From the NCBI GenBank assembly GCA_021848885.1, contig JAJZTN010000009.1, positions 1 through 32,625 of the forward strand: 32,625 bases of DNA, in the 5' to 3' direction. The notes under the pieces were generated by a model. That model was not told the origin of the DNA and did no database searches. It was given only the letters and a program-made list of their open reading frames with translations. The stretch's first letter is position 1. Every line of letters begins with the position of its first letter. The translations under genes were made by a program, and so were the position numbers. Shown here piece by piece: positions 1 to 8,729 of this stretch. This stretch comes from Actinomycetes bacterium (lineage in GTDB: Bacteria > Actinomycetota > Actinomycetes > JAJZTN01).

Positions 1-255
1 GGACCACCACGCCAACGAACCCAACGCATCAACACCCGCGCACACACCCGCCAAGGCCACCGCCAACGGTGTGGCCCCCGCCTCAGTCGGGTCACCCGCC
101 ACCCACGACGGCACACCCGGCGCACGCGCCGCACCCGGGTGAGGCGCCACCCACGACGCCGCACCCGGGGCACCCGGCACACCCGGGGCCGCAGGCGCCA
201 GCGCGGCACCGCGCTGTTCCTCAGCCACCAGCAGACCCGCCTGCCCGACCTCCAT
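1..255 (-). CDS. Partial protein of unknown function, cut by the left window edge
   Basis: An open frame of 85 codons runs from ATG at 255 off the left edge without a stop. It reads MEVGQAGLLVAEEQRGAA and continues through a Pro/Gly/Ala-rich stretch containing two copies of an SWVA motif. It then reaches a segment (ALAGVCAGVDALGSLAWW) that resembles the N-terminal part of actinobacterial DUF222/HNH endonuclease proteins; that resemblance is from memory and weak. No Shine-Dalgarno precedes the ATG. TAGCGT lies exactly 6 nt before it, as expected for a leaderless actinobacterial mRNA. Third positions are GC-rich with an unusual number of GGT codons. The antisense frame is less convincing because it stops at 138. 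The product cannot be named with confidence from this fragment. Confidence 0.45.
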   Translation of the reverse strand, partial: MEVGQAGLLVAEEQRGAALAPAAPGVPGAPGAASWVAPHPGAARAPGVPSWVAGDPTEAGATPLAVALAGVCAGVDALGSLAWWS

Positions 256-261
256 GACAGC

Positions 262-267
262 ACGCTA
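262..267 (-). promoter_or_regulatory. Candidate -10 element of a leaderless promoter for the left-edge gene
   Basis: On the minus strand TAGCGT is followed by six bases (GCTGTC) and then the ATG at 255. The same hexamer at the same distance precedes the Nudix regulator gene at 18482. No convincing -35 is visible. Confidence 0.4.
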
Positions 268-306
268 GAACCGAGCACCGACAAACCCGCCCGAACCCAC
301 CCCCAT

Positions 307-362
307 GTGCACAAGAGGGTGGGCACAAGAGGCTGTGCACAAGAGCTTGTGCACAAGAGGAC
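307..362. repeat. Four tandem 14-bp repeats with core GTGCACAAGAGG
   Basis: Copies start at 307, 321, 335 and 349, an exact 14-bp period. Copies 1 and 4 are GTGCACAAGAGG, copy 2 has GGGCAC at its start and copy 3 ends in GAGC. Read on the minus strand, copies 1, 3 and 4 contain TTGTGCACA, one mismatch from the actinobacterial DnaA box TTGTCCACA. At 346-357 the sequence CTTGTGCACAAG is a perfect palindrome. The array lies between the start of the left-edge gene (255) and the stop of the Asp-box protein (537), so it could be an upstream control region for the former. Confidence 0.75.
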
Positions 363-536
363 CCGGCCACCCGAACCACCCAGCCGAGCCCGCGCCCTCA
401 CACCCGCCCGCGACCGGCTGCGACCCCTATCCCCCGGCTGCCAGACACCCCCGCGCAGGCAGGCAGCACTCGAGGCGGGCCCGCAGCCGGCACCGGCACA
501 GATACCTGCCCCACGCCATCGTCAGCAGGCCCATCG
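363..536. other. Non-coding stretch, no clear content
   Basis: GC-rich sequence beyond the 3' end of the Asp-box protein gene. Overlapping open frames exist on both strands but none has a credible start or a recognisable product. I see no strong hairpin. Confidence 0.5.
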
Positions 537-2213
537 TCAGGGGGAGGGTGCCGGGATGAGGCTGACGTAGACGTCGGTGTTGCCGAACTGCCTGCCCGCC
601 GCATCAGGTGAGCAGTCCGACCTAGGCGCCGGCTTCACCGTCGACGTCCCGTCAACAAGAGCCTGCTGGTATGCGTCAACCGCCCGGCAGCCGACTCCGT
701 TGCGGCTGTCGGTGTAGATGAACCAGGCCCCCGACTCGTTCGAGACGAGGGTGTTGTAGTCGCCCCAGAACTGGCGGGCCAGATTGTTCTGCGCACTCGC
801 GGCCGGGTCCGAGGAGGCCGCCGACACCCTCAGGGGAGTCGACCACGTCGTCCCGCCATCACCCGACTCGGAGTACCAGGAGTCGATGACGGCATTGCCG
901 GTACCAAAGGACCCCGGGTCGGTTGCGGTCAGGCTCTGCCAGCCCAGGTCGACCCGACCGTTCGGTGCTACCCCGAGACCCTGGAAGAACGGGAATCCGC
1001 TGCTGGTCGTGCCCGAGTACGGCGTGGCCACGAGGCTCCAGCGGGACCCGCCGTCCTTCGTCTGGTAGACGACAAGGTCGGCGCTGGCGGCCCCGGTGGT
1101 GGTCGCGCCGGTCGACGAGACCCAGGCGGCGTACGCGGTCTGGCCTGTGCTGTCGCTCGGGTCAGCGGCCAGGGACAGGAAGCTGTCGGTGCGGAAGTTC
1201 GCCCCCGGGATCGGGTCGGGGATGTCGGTGACCGGGCCGAGGATGATTGGCCGGCTCCACCGGACCCCACCGTCGTGGCTGATGGCCACTACCTGGTTGA
1301 AGCCCTGCTCGAAGGCGACCATGATGGACCCGTCAGGGGTGACGGCGATCGCCGAGCCCTGCCGACCGTTGCCGGTGACGTTGTTGCCCGCCGGGGACAG
1401 CTGCTTGGGCGAGCTCCACGTGTCAGCACCGTCGGTCGAGAACGACACCATGATCGGCTCGTTGCCGTACCCGGCGCCGCGGAAGGCGGTCCAAGAGACG
1501 TAGACCCGCCCGAAGTAGGGGCTTGTCGGGTTGGTGTCGACGCCGAGGGCGTTCTTGTCGTTGAACGTTATCGGGTTGTCCCTGTTCACCACGACCGGGG
1601 TGCTCCACGTGACACCGTTGTCGTCGCTGTGCGTGACGATCTGGAACTCGTTGTACCCGAAGCCACCCTTGTAGGGGCTGGAGCCGGGCCGGTAGGACAT
1701 CAGGCTTGCGTAGTAGACCCGCGTCCCGTCGTAGCTGAACCCACCGTGGCCATCGGGCTTGGGGCCATAGGCGATGGTCGGGTCACCGTCGCTGACGAAG
1801 TCGTGGTTCCACGTCGACTGGTCATCGAGCAGACCCCGGTTCGTCCAGGTCAGTCCCCCATCGCTGGAGGTGTAGACGCCGTCCGTACCCACGCCGGGGA
1901 AGAATGAGCAGTCGCTGGGCGAGGCCTCGGAGCCGCGCACCGTTCCCGGCCCGCAGGCGGGCTGCTGCTGCTCGTCATTGGCCCCGGCGACCAGCAACTG
2001 CGGATCCACCGGATTGACGGCGATCGAGGGCTCGTTCTGCTTATTCGTCGGGAAGAGTGCCGATGTGTTGCTGCCCGTGGATCCGGCCACTTGGGGGTTG
2101 TTGGCCTGCACATCGGTCACACCCACCGCATACGCCGCCAGCGTCCCCACAGGTACGGCGAGAGCCATGGCCGAGACCCCGGCCACCAGCATTCGACGAG
2201 CGGATCCTCTCAT
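537..2213 (-). CDS. Secreted sialidase-fold (Asp-box/BNR repeat) protein
   Basis: The 558-residue product starts MRGSARRMLVAGVSAMALA, a signal peptide with basic residues, a hydrophobic core and a small-residue cleavage region near residue 30. At least six Asp-box motifs (S-x-D-x-G-x-T-W type) are spread along the chain: SSDGGLTW, HSDDNGVTW, STDGADTW, SHDGGVRW, TKDGGSRW and SGDGGTTW. This pattern defines the six-bladed beta-propeller of the sialidase/BNR superfamily. Many such actinobacterial proteins are not true sialidases, and I see no clear arginine triad, so the substrate is unknown. The ATG at 2213 is chosen because AGGGGG lies about 8 nt upstream. A longer open frame to 2333 would place 40 non-signal-like residues first. 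The gene lies downstream of the sigma factor gene on the same strand but behind a hairpin, so it is probably transcribed separately. Confidence 0.85.
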   Translation of the reverse strand: MRGSARRMLVAGVSAMALAVPVGTLAAYAVGVTDVQANNPQVAGSTGSNTSALFPTNKQNEPSIAVNPVDPQLLVAGANDEQQQPACGPGTVRGSEASPSDCSFFPGVGTDGVYTSSDGGLTWTNRGLLDDQSTWNHDFVSDGDPTIAYGPKPDGHGGFSYDGTRVYYASLMSYRPGSSPYKGGFGYNEFQIVTHSDDNGVTWSTPVVVNRDNPITFNDKNALGVDTNPTSPYFGRVYVSWTAFRGAGYGNEPIMVSFSTDGADTWSSPKQLSPAGNNVTGNGRQGSAIAVTPDGSIMVAFEQGFNQVVAISHDGGVRWSRPIILGPVTDIPDPIPGANFRTDSFLSLAADPSDSTGQTAYAAWVSSTGATTTGAASADLVVYQTKDGGSRWSLVATPYSGTTSSGFPFFQGLGVAPNGRVDLGWQSLTATDPGSFGTGNAVIDSWYSESGDGGTTWSTPLRVSAASSDPAASAQNNLARQFWGDYNTLVSNESGAWFIYTDSRNGVGCRAVDAYQQALVDGTSTVKPAPRSDCSPDAAGRQFGNTDVYVSLIPAPSP

Positions 2214-2376
2214 CACCGAACCCCCTTGATGCCTCAACCGAGTGGTGGGCTGCGCGCACCGCGACAGGGGCGCGATGGTGCGGCCGTCAGGGCGAACGTA
2301 GCCCCGCGCCCCTGCCCGCGGACCCGGTTTCACCCGACCGGAGCATCAGGCCTCCGTCCGCGACCGTCCGCCAGCC

Positions 2377-2408
2377 CCGACCCGCACGGTCCTGGCCCTG
2401 CGGGTCGG
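2377..2408 (-). terminator. Hairpin terminator directly after the sigma factor gene
   Basis: Ten-base inverted arms at 2377-2386 and 2399-2408 (CCGACCCGCA / TGCGGGTCGG) are separated by 12 bases. They begin immediately after the stop codon at 2409-2411. There is no T tract, which is usual in high-GC actinobacteria. Confidence 0.7.
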
Positions 2409-4232
<1,824 letters not shown>

Positions 4233-4434
4233 GAACAACCTCTCGACGCACGAACGACGGGCGTGACCCAGGAACCGTCGTGCGGAGATGGACGGCTCTC
4301 AGATCGGGGGGACGCGATCACACGGTCGCGTGTAACACAGCATTGTGACACGTCCGGGCACTGCCCTGACCCAGCAGGCGGCTTCGGCAGGTCGTTCCTG
4401 TGCCGCCCGGAGACCACCGGCCGGCCGGGATCCC

Positions 4435-4836
4435 CTACTCCTCGGCCTTGACCGCCAGCACGGGACACGGCGCATCCAGCAGCACGCGCTGCGCGTTCGA
4501 GCCGAGGATGAGCTTGCCCACCGGGCTGCGTCGGCGGAGCCCGATGACGATGAAGTCGGCCCCGACCTCCTCGGCGACGGCGATGAGGTCCTCGGCCGGC
4601 TCCATGCCGCGGACGAGCTGGCGCACCTCGTGCTCGACCCCCTCGCCGTCGAGCTCGTCGCGGATGTCCTTGAGCTCGCGCTCATAGAGCAGCGCGTCCT
4701 CGTCGTCGAGCTCCTTGCCACCGCGGTTGGAGTTGATCACGACGAGCCGGGTGTGCCGGAGCCGGGCCTCCTCGACCGCCCGACGCAACGCGGCCCGCCC
4801 CTCTGGTTTCGGGACGTAGCCGACGACGATGGTCAT
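4435..4836 (-). CDS. Universal stress protein (UspA family, single domain)
   Basis: A 133-residue single-domain cytoplasmic protein with the UspA Rossmann-like fold. The first strand is MTIVVGYVPKPEG, the middle holds the FIVIGLRRRSPVGKLILGSN segment, and it ends VLLDAPCPVLAVKAEE. The G-2x-G-9x-G-(S/N) nucleotide-binding pattern typical of ATP-binding members is only partly kept (IGLRRRSPVGKLILGSNAQ), so ATP binding is uncertain. ATG at 4836 is chosen because GGAAGGAG lies 5-6 nt upstream; a longer frame to 4887 has no such site. In mycobacteria several genes of this family belong to the DevR regulon, and a DevRS-like pair is encoded at 10181-12535. Confidence 0.85.
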   Translation of the reverse strand: MTIVVGYVPKPEGRAALRRAVEEARLRHTRLVVINSNRGGKELDDEDALLYERELKDIRDELDGEGVEHEVRQLVRGMEPAEDLIAVAEEVGADFIVIGLRRRSPVGKLILGSNAQRVLLDAPCPVLAVKAEE

Positions 4837-4945
4837 GAGGACTCCTTCCGGGATCGTGCCGGCGACGCTACCGGACACGACACACAACCGGCGCGCGCGG
4901 CCCGTGAAGCAGGAAGATCATGCCGCGCCCACGGCCTGGGCACCA

Positions 4946-4960
4946 GGGACCAGGGTCGCC
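4946..4960 (-). promoter_or_regulatory. Weak DevR-box-like sequence upstream of the stress protein gene
   Basis: GGGACCAGGGTCGCC resembles the DevR/DosR box core GGGACTWWAGTCCC but has several mismatches and an extra base in the right half. It lies about 110-125 bp upstream of the ATG at 4836. In DNA this GC-rich it may be chance. Confidence 0.15.
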
Positions 4961-5060
4961 CCGTCGAGGCATCCTGTCCCCACAATGGGCCAGAAGCCGT
5001 CCGGCGCAGGCCCGGTCAGCCCTGCTGGCCCGGTCAGCCCTGCCGGACTTGTCAGACCCG

Positions 5061-6242
5061 TCAGCTCGACGCCGAACCGGCGGCAGGGTCACGCCCCGTC
5101 GAGCGCCCGGTCGAGCCCCGGGTCGAGCCTCGGGTCGAGCGCCCCGTCGAGCGCCCGGTCGAGCCCCGGGTCGAGCGCCCCGTCGCGCGACCCATGTCGG
5201 TCCCCAGCTCGGTCATCGCCTCGGTCTCCAGCTCGCTCATCGCCTCGAGCACCTCGCCGAGCACGCTCGGAGGAACCGCGGCCTCAAGACCGGTCCGCAG
5301 CAGAACGGCCAAGGAGTACGTCGGATCGGCCGTCTGGGCGCGGTCCAGGGCAGCGGCCGCCAGGCATCCGTCACCGGCCAGGTAGGCGTGCCAGGCCAGC
5401 GCGGCACCGGCTGCGGCCAGCTGCTGGGGCCCGGCGCCGCGCACCACCTCGACCAGCGCCGCGACCGCGACGCTGGGACAGTGCTCGGCCGCTGTCAGCA
5501 GCATGGCGTCGCGGGTTGCCACGTCGCCCAGCCCGACGAGCAGCATGGCGATCTGCTCGGCCGAGCCGGCCCAGTCGCCAGCCTCCACCTCGCGCAGCGT
5601 CACCCGCCAGTGCTCCAGCACCTCCTGACGCACTCGCGTCAGCGGCTCCCCGGCATCGAGCCGCTCGGCCAGACTCCGTTCGGCGCGGGCGAGCGCCGCG
5701 GCGACCGCGCGCAGGAAGGCCGGCTCCGCCGGGTCGATCGAGGCGAGCACCGCATCGCGGTCGGGCAGCACCGCCCGGCCGGTCAGCACCGTCCCGGCGG
5801 CCAGCGGTGAGGCGGCCGGGTCGGGCGCCGGACGCCCCTCGGGTGGGCAGCACCTGGGGTCCTCGCACACCAGTGAGCGGAACCGACCCGACCACACCAG
5901 CAGCACGTCGCGAGTCGCGATGCCGCGGGACTGCAACCGCGCCCGCATGCGTGAGCCCAGTCCGGCCAGGCCAGACCCCTGCGGGTCCTCCACGTAGAAC
6001 AGCAGCACGGCGGCCTGCGCGCCGCTTCGCGCCAGGCCGGTGACCATCCGGTCCAGCAGGGCGGGCGGGGGGCGTCGGCCGGGGGGCAGGTCGACCCGTG
6101 CGGTCAGCTTGACCCGACCACTCGACCCGTCCACGCCCACGAGCACGAGGCTGTCGCGGGGCACGAAGCCGAGCAGGTGCGGCACGGCGGCGACGAGGTC
6201 GGCTGGGCCGGAGACCCGGACGGTGGGCTGTTGGGTGTCCAT
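5061..6242 (-). CDS. DUF4192 family protein with a low-complexity Arg/Ser/Thr/Gly tail
   Basis: The 393-residue product begins MDTQQPTVRVSGPADLVAAV and continues PHLLGFVPRDSLVLVGVDG, the N-terminal signature of the DUF4192 family, which is widespread in actinobacteria and of unknown function. An alanine-rich helical part follows (residues about 150-340, with AALARAERSLAERLDAGEPL and ALVEVVRGAGPQQLAAAGAA). The last 45 or so residues are a repetitive RSTG/RGST tail encoded by the 12-bp repeats at 5098-5193. The ATG at 6242 gives the family-like N-terminus. It has no good Shine-Dalgarno, but CAGGCT lies exactly 6 nt upstream, suggesting a leaderless start. An upstream frame to 6356 reads through non-family sequence. 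The gene diverges from the mprA-like gene. Confidence 0.85.
   Translation of the reverse strand: MDTQQPTVRVSGPADLVAAVPHLLGFVPRDSLVLVGVDGSSGRVKLTARVDLPPGRRPPPALLDRMVTGLARSGAQAAVLLFYVEDPQGSGLAGLGSRMRARLQSRGIATRDVLLVWSGRFRSLVCEDPRCCPPEGRPAPDPAASPLAAGTVLTGRAVLPDRDAVLASIDPAEPAFLRAVAAALARAERSLAERLDAGEPLTRVRQEVLEHWRVTLREVEAGDWAGSAEQIAMLLVGLGDVATRDAMLLTAAEHCPSVAVAALVEVVRGAGPQQLAAAGAALAWHAYLAGDGCLAAAALDRAQTADPTYSLAVLLRTGLEAAVPPSVLGEVLEAMSELETEAMTELGTDMGRATGRSTRGSTGRSTGRSTRGSTRGSTGRSTGRDPAAGSASS
5098..5193. repeat. Eight 12-bp tandem repeats inside the DUF4192 gene
   Basis: Eight contiguous units of the type GTCGAGCSCCSG (GTCGAGCGCCCG, GTCGAGCCCCGG and close variants; the last is GTCGCGCGACCC) occupy 5098-5193 with exact 12-bp spacing. 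Being a multiple of three, the repeat keeps the frame and encodes the RSTG/RGST tail. Confidence 0.9.
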
Positions 6243-6433
6243 CGCTGCAGCCTGCGCGCTGACCCCGACCGGATGGGCGCGCTGGTGCCGGCCTGGGGAT
6301 CGCGGAGCGAGGCGAGCTGGCTGTGCATGACTGGTTGTGCATGGCTGGCTGTGCATCCATCCAGGCCCTGACCGTTCCCCTCACCGAGACGACCGCGCCC
6401 GGGGCAGCCCGCCCAACGCGGCACACTGAGGGG
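6243..6433. promoter_or_regulatory. Divergent promoter region between the DUF4192 and mprA-like genes
   Basis: Both divergent genes lack a usable Shine-Dalgarno and both have a -10-like hexamer exactly 6 nt before the start: CAGGCT before ATG 6242 on the minus strand, and CACACT (6422-6427) before GTG 6434 on the plus strand. Leaderless transcription in both directions is inferred. I found no CTCTCAG repeat here like the one before pepD. Confidence 0.4.
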
Positions 6434-7117
6434 GTGCGCATCCTGGTGGTCGACGACGACCGGTCGGTTCGAGAGTCGCTGCGCCGGTCCCTGTCCTTCA
6501 ACGGCTACACCGTGGACCTGGCCGCCGACGGTGCCCAGGCACTGGAGCGGGTCGCCGCCGTCCAGCCCGACGCCATCGTCCTCGACGTGATGATGCCGCA
6601 GCTGGGCGGGCTCGACACGGCCCGGGCCCTGCGCGCGGCCGGCAACGACGTACCCATCCTCGTTCTCACCGCTCGCGACGCGGTCGCCGACCGGGTCGCC
6701 GGGCTGGATGCCGGGGCCGACGACTACCTGACCAAGCCGTTCGCGCTGGAAGAGCTGCTGGCCCGGCTGCGCGCGCTGCTGCGCCGCTCCGCACCGGGCC
6801 CGGCAGGGGCCGGCCCGCTCACCTTCGCCGACCTCAGCCTCGACCCGGCCTCCCGCGAGGTGGCCCGCGCTGACCGGGGCATCCGCTTGACCCGGACCGA
6901 GTTCGCGCTGCTCGAGCTGCTGCTGCGCAACCCGCGGCGGGTGCTGACCCGCGAGCGGATCCTCGAGGAGGTCTGGGGCTATGACTTCCCGACCACGGCG
7001 AGCTCGCTTGAGGTCTACATCGGCTACCTGCGCCGCAAGACCGAGGCGGGCGGGGAGCCACGTCTCATCCACACCGTGCGCGGTGTCGGCTACGTGCTGC
7101 GCGAGGACCCGCCGTGA
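6434..7117 (+). CDS. mprA: OmpR-family response regulator, MprA-like
   Basis: A 227-residue two-domain regulator. The receiver domain (1-115) has the acidic pocket D8/D9, phospho-acceptor D51 ([12 protein letters not shown]), T79 and K101 (TKPFALEEL). The C-terminal OmpR/PhoB winged helix (about 130-225) includes [20 protein letters not shown] and [12 protein letters not shown] and ends [13 protein letters not shown] at 6434 gives the standard VRILVVDDD start. Its only purine run, GAGGGG, touches the start codon, so a leaderless start is likely. The stop overlaps the start of the kinase gene by 4 bp (GTGA at 7114-7117), indicating translational coupling. The order regulator-kinase-HtrA protease matches mycobacterial mprA-mprB-pepD, the envelope-stress system; the symbol rests on that synteny and overall similarity. 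Confidence 0.9.
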   Translation: MRILVVDDDRSVRESLRRSLSFNGYTVDLAADGAQALERVAAVQPDAIVLDVMMPQLGGLDTARALRAAGNDVPILVLTARDAVADRVAGLDAGADDYLTKPFALEELLARLRALLRRSAPGPAGAGPLTFADLSLDPASREVARADRGIRLTRTEFALLELLLRNPRRVLTRERILEEVWGYDFPTTASSLEVYIGYLRRKTEAGGEPRLIHTVRGVGYVLREDPP

Positions 7118-8628
7118 CCGAGCCTGATCGCGCCGCCGCGCCGCCCAGACCCGGGCCCGGGCCCCGGCCCGGCGAGACCGGAGCAGTCCCGCGGCCGCGG
7201 GCTGCCTGGGCAGGACTGCAGTCGCTGAGCCTTCGGGCCAGGTTGAGCCTGCTGGCCGCCGTCGGCGTGGGGCTGGCCGTCGCGCTGGTCTCGGTGGCGG
7301 CGTACGCGACGCTGCGCGTGCAGCTGCAACACAACCTGGACCAGGCCCTGCTGGACCGGGCCCGTGCGGCGGTGAGCTCCCCCTTGGGGGACCCGGCGGC
7401 GCTGGCCCAGATCCCGCCGGGGGCTCTGGCCGCTGCCGATCTCCGGATCGCCCTGCTGCGCGCCGACGGGCATGCCATCTCCGCCGAGGGAGCAGCCAGC
7501 GCACCACCGCTGGGTCCGGCCGAGCTGGCTGTGGCCAAGGGCCATGCGAGGCAGTCGACGCGCACCGCCGACCTGCGGGGCGTGCCCTACCGGGTGGTGG
7601 CGGTGCCGGCCGCACCCGGTTTCGCCCTGGTCCTCGCCCAGCCGCTGGCCGACGCCAACCGCACACTTGACCGGCTCGGCCTGGTGCTGCTGATCGTCGG
7701 CGGGCTCGGCGTGGCAGGTGCCGCCTGGGCCGGGCTGCTCATCGGCAGAGCCGGGCTGCGGCCGGTGCAGCGGCTCACTCAGGCCGCAGAGCACGTCGCG
7801 CGCACGGGGCAGCTGGACCCGATCGCGGTCAGCGGGGAGGACGAGCTGGCCCGGCTGGCCCGGGCCTTCAACGCGATGCTGGCCGCGCTGGCGCAGAGCC
7901 AGGAGCAGCAGCGCCGGCTGGTGGGCGACGCCGGGCACGAGCTGCGTACGCCGCTGACCAGCCTGCGCACCAACCTCGACCTGCTGGCGCAGAGCGACCA
8001 GCAGGGCGGGATGAGCCCCTCCGACCGGGCCGACCTGCTCGCCGACGTGCGGGCCCAGGTCAGCGAGCTGGGTGACCTCGTCGGTGACCTCGTGGAGCTG
8101 GCGCGGGAGGACCCGCCCTCCTCAGCCGACACCGACGTCGACCTGGGCGACGTGCTCGCCCAGGCCGTCGAGCGGGTCCGCCGTCGCGCGCCCCTGGTGA
8201 GCTTCCAGGTCGACTCGACCCCGTGGGTCGTGCACGGCGACGCGCACTCGCTGGAGCGGGCAGTGACCAACCTGCTGGACAACGCCGCCAAGTGGAGCCC
8301 ACCGCACGCCACCGTGCGGGTCGCCCTCATCGACGGAGCCCTGCACGTCGCCGACGAGGGCCCCGGGATCGCCGACGCCGACCTTCCGCACGTCTTCGAC
8401 CGCTTCTACCGCTCCCCCGAGGCGCGCAGCATGCCTGGATCCGGTCTTGGGCTGGCCATCGTCCGGCAGGCCGCCGAGCGGCACAACGGCACGGTCAGCG
8501 TCGCCCGGGCTCCGTGGGGTGGGGCGTGGTTCACCCTTCGGCTTCCCGGCCGGCCCGCGCTGACCCAGCCTGTCCCCGCAGCGGCAGGGACCCGCTCACC
8601 GTGGGGCCGCTGGCACCGCGAACACTGA
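7114..8628 (+). CDS. mprB: Membrane sensor histidine kinase, MprB-like
   Basis: A 504-residue kinase. After a Pro-rich cytoplasmic N-terminus comes TM1 (about 45-70, [20 protein letters not shown]), an extracytoplasmic sensor of about 110 residues, and TM2 (about 190-216, [20 protein letters not shown]). HAMP follows ([19 protein letters not shown]). The HisKA domain has phospho-acceptor H275 in [17 protein letters not shown]. The HATPase domain has an N box ([10 protein letters not shown]), G1 (DEGPGI), F box (FDRFYRS) and G2 (GSGLGLAIV). All catalytic boxes are intact. It overlaps the regulator gene by 4 bp and ends 101 bp before the proposed pepD start. In mycobacteria MprB senses envelope stress and interacts with chaperone and PepD; the same role here is inferred from gene order. 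Confidence 0.9.
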   Translation: MTEPDRAAAPPRPGPGPRPGETGAVPRPRAAWAGLQSLSLRARLSLLAAVGVGLAVALVSVAAYATLRVQLQHNLDQALLDRARAAVSSPLGDPAALAQIPPGALAAADLRIALLRADGHAISAEGAASAPPLGPAELAVAKGHARQSTRTADLRGVPYRVVAVPAAPGFALVLAQPLADANRTLDRLGLVLLIVGGLGVAGAAWAGLLIGRAGLRPVQRLTQAAEHVARTGQLDPIAVSGEDELARLARAFNAMLAALAQSQEQQRRLVGDAGHELRTPLTSLRTNLDLLAQSDQQGGMSPSDRADLLADVRAQVSELGDLVGDLVELAREDPPSSADTDVDLGDVLAQAVERVRRRAPLVSFQVDSTPWVVHGDAHSLERAVTNLLDNAAKWSPPHATVRVALIDGALHVADEGPGIADADLPHVFDRFYRSPEARSMPGSGLGLAIVRQAAERHNGTVSVARAPWGGAWFTLRLPGRPALTQPVPAAAGTRSPWGRWHREH

Positions 8629-8688
8629 AGAGCGCCAAGGCACGCCGAGCGGGGCCACCGGGGGAGTTCTTCGGGTCCTCTTGGATCA

Positions 8689-8707
8689 CTCTCAGCCTGC
8701 TCTCAGG
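8689..8707 (+). promoter_or_regulatory. Candidate MprA-like activator box before pepD
   Basis: Two exact copies of CTCTCAG (8689-8695 and 8700-8706) are spaced by 4 bp, an 11-bp period typical of tandem OmpR/PhoB-family binding. Mycobacterial MprA is known to bind two loosely conserved 8-bp direct repeats separated by 3 bp, which fits CTCTCAGC-CTG-CTCTCAGG. The box ends 9 bp before a -10-like CAACCT (8717-8722), the spacing seen at PhoB-activated promoters, where the box replaces the -35. Confidence 0.65.
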
Positions 8708-8716
8708 CCGCATGGG

Positions 8717-8722
8717 CAACCT
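8717..8722 (+). promoter_or_regulatory. Candidate -10 element for pepD
   Basis: CAACCT lies 7 nt before ATG 8730, which would make the transcript leaderless. It is preceded by the direct-repeat box instead of a -35. Confidence 0.4.
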
Positions 8723-8729
8723 TCCTGTC

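Noticed and set aside
5098-5193. Possible CRISPR array
   Set aside because: The 12-bp repeats are contiguous without spacers and encode the DUF4192 tail; no cas genes are present.
8223-8729. Upstream extension of the pepD frame into the kinase gene
   Set aside because: It overlaps the kinase HATPase domain out of frame; the HtrA N-terminus and the regulatory box place the start at 8730.
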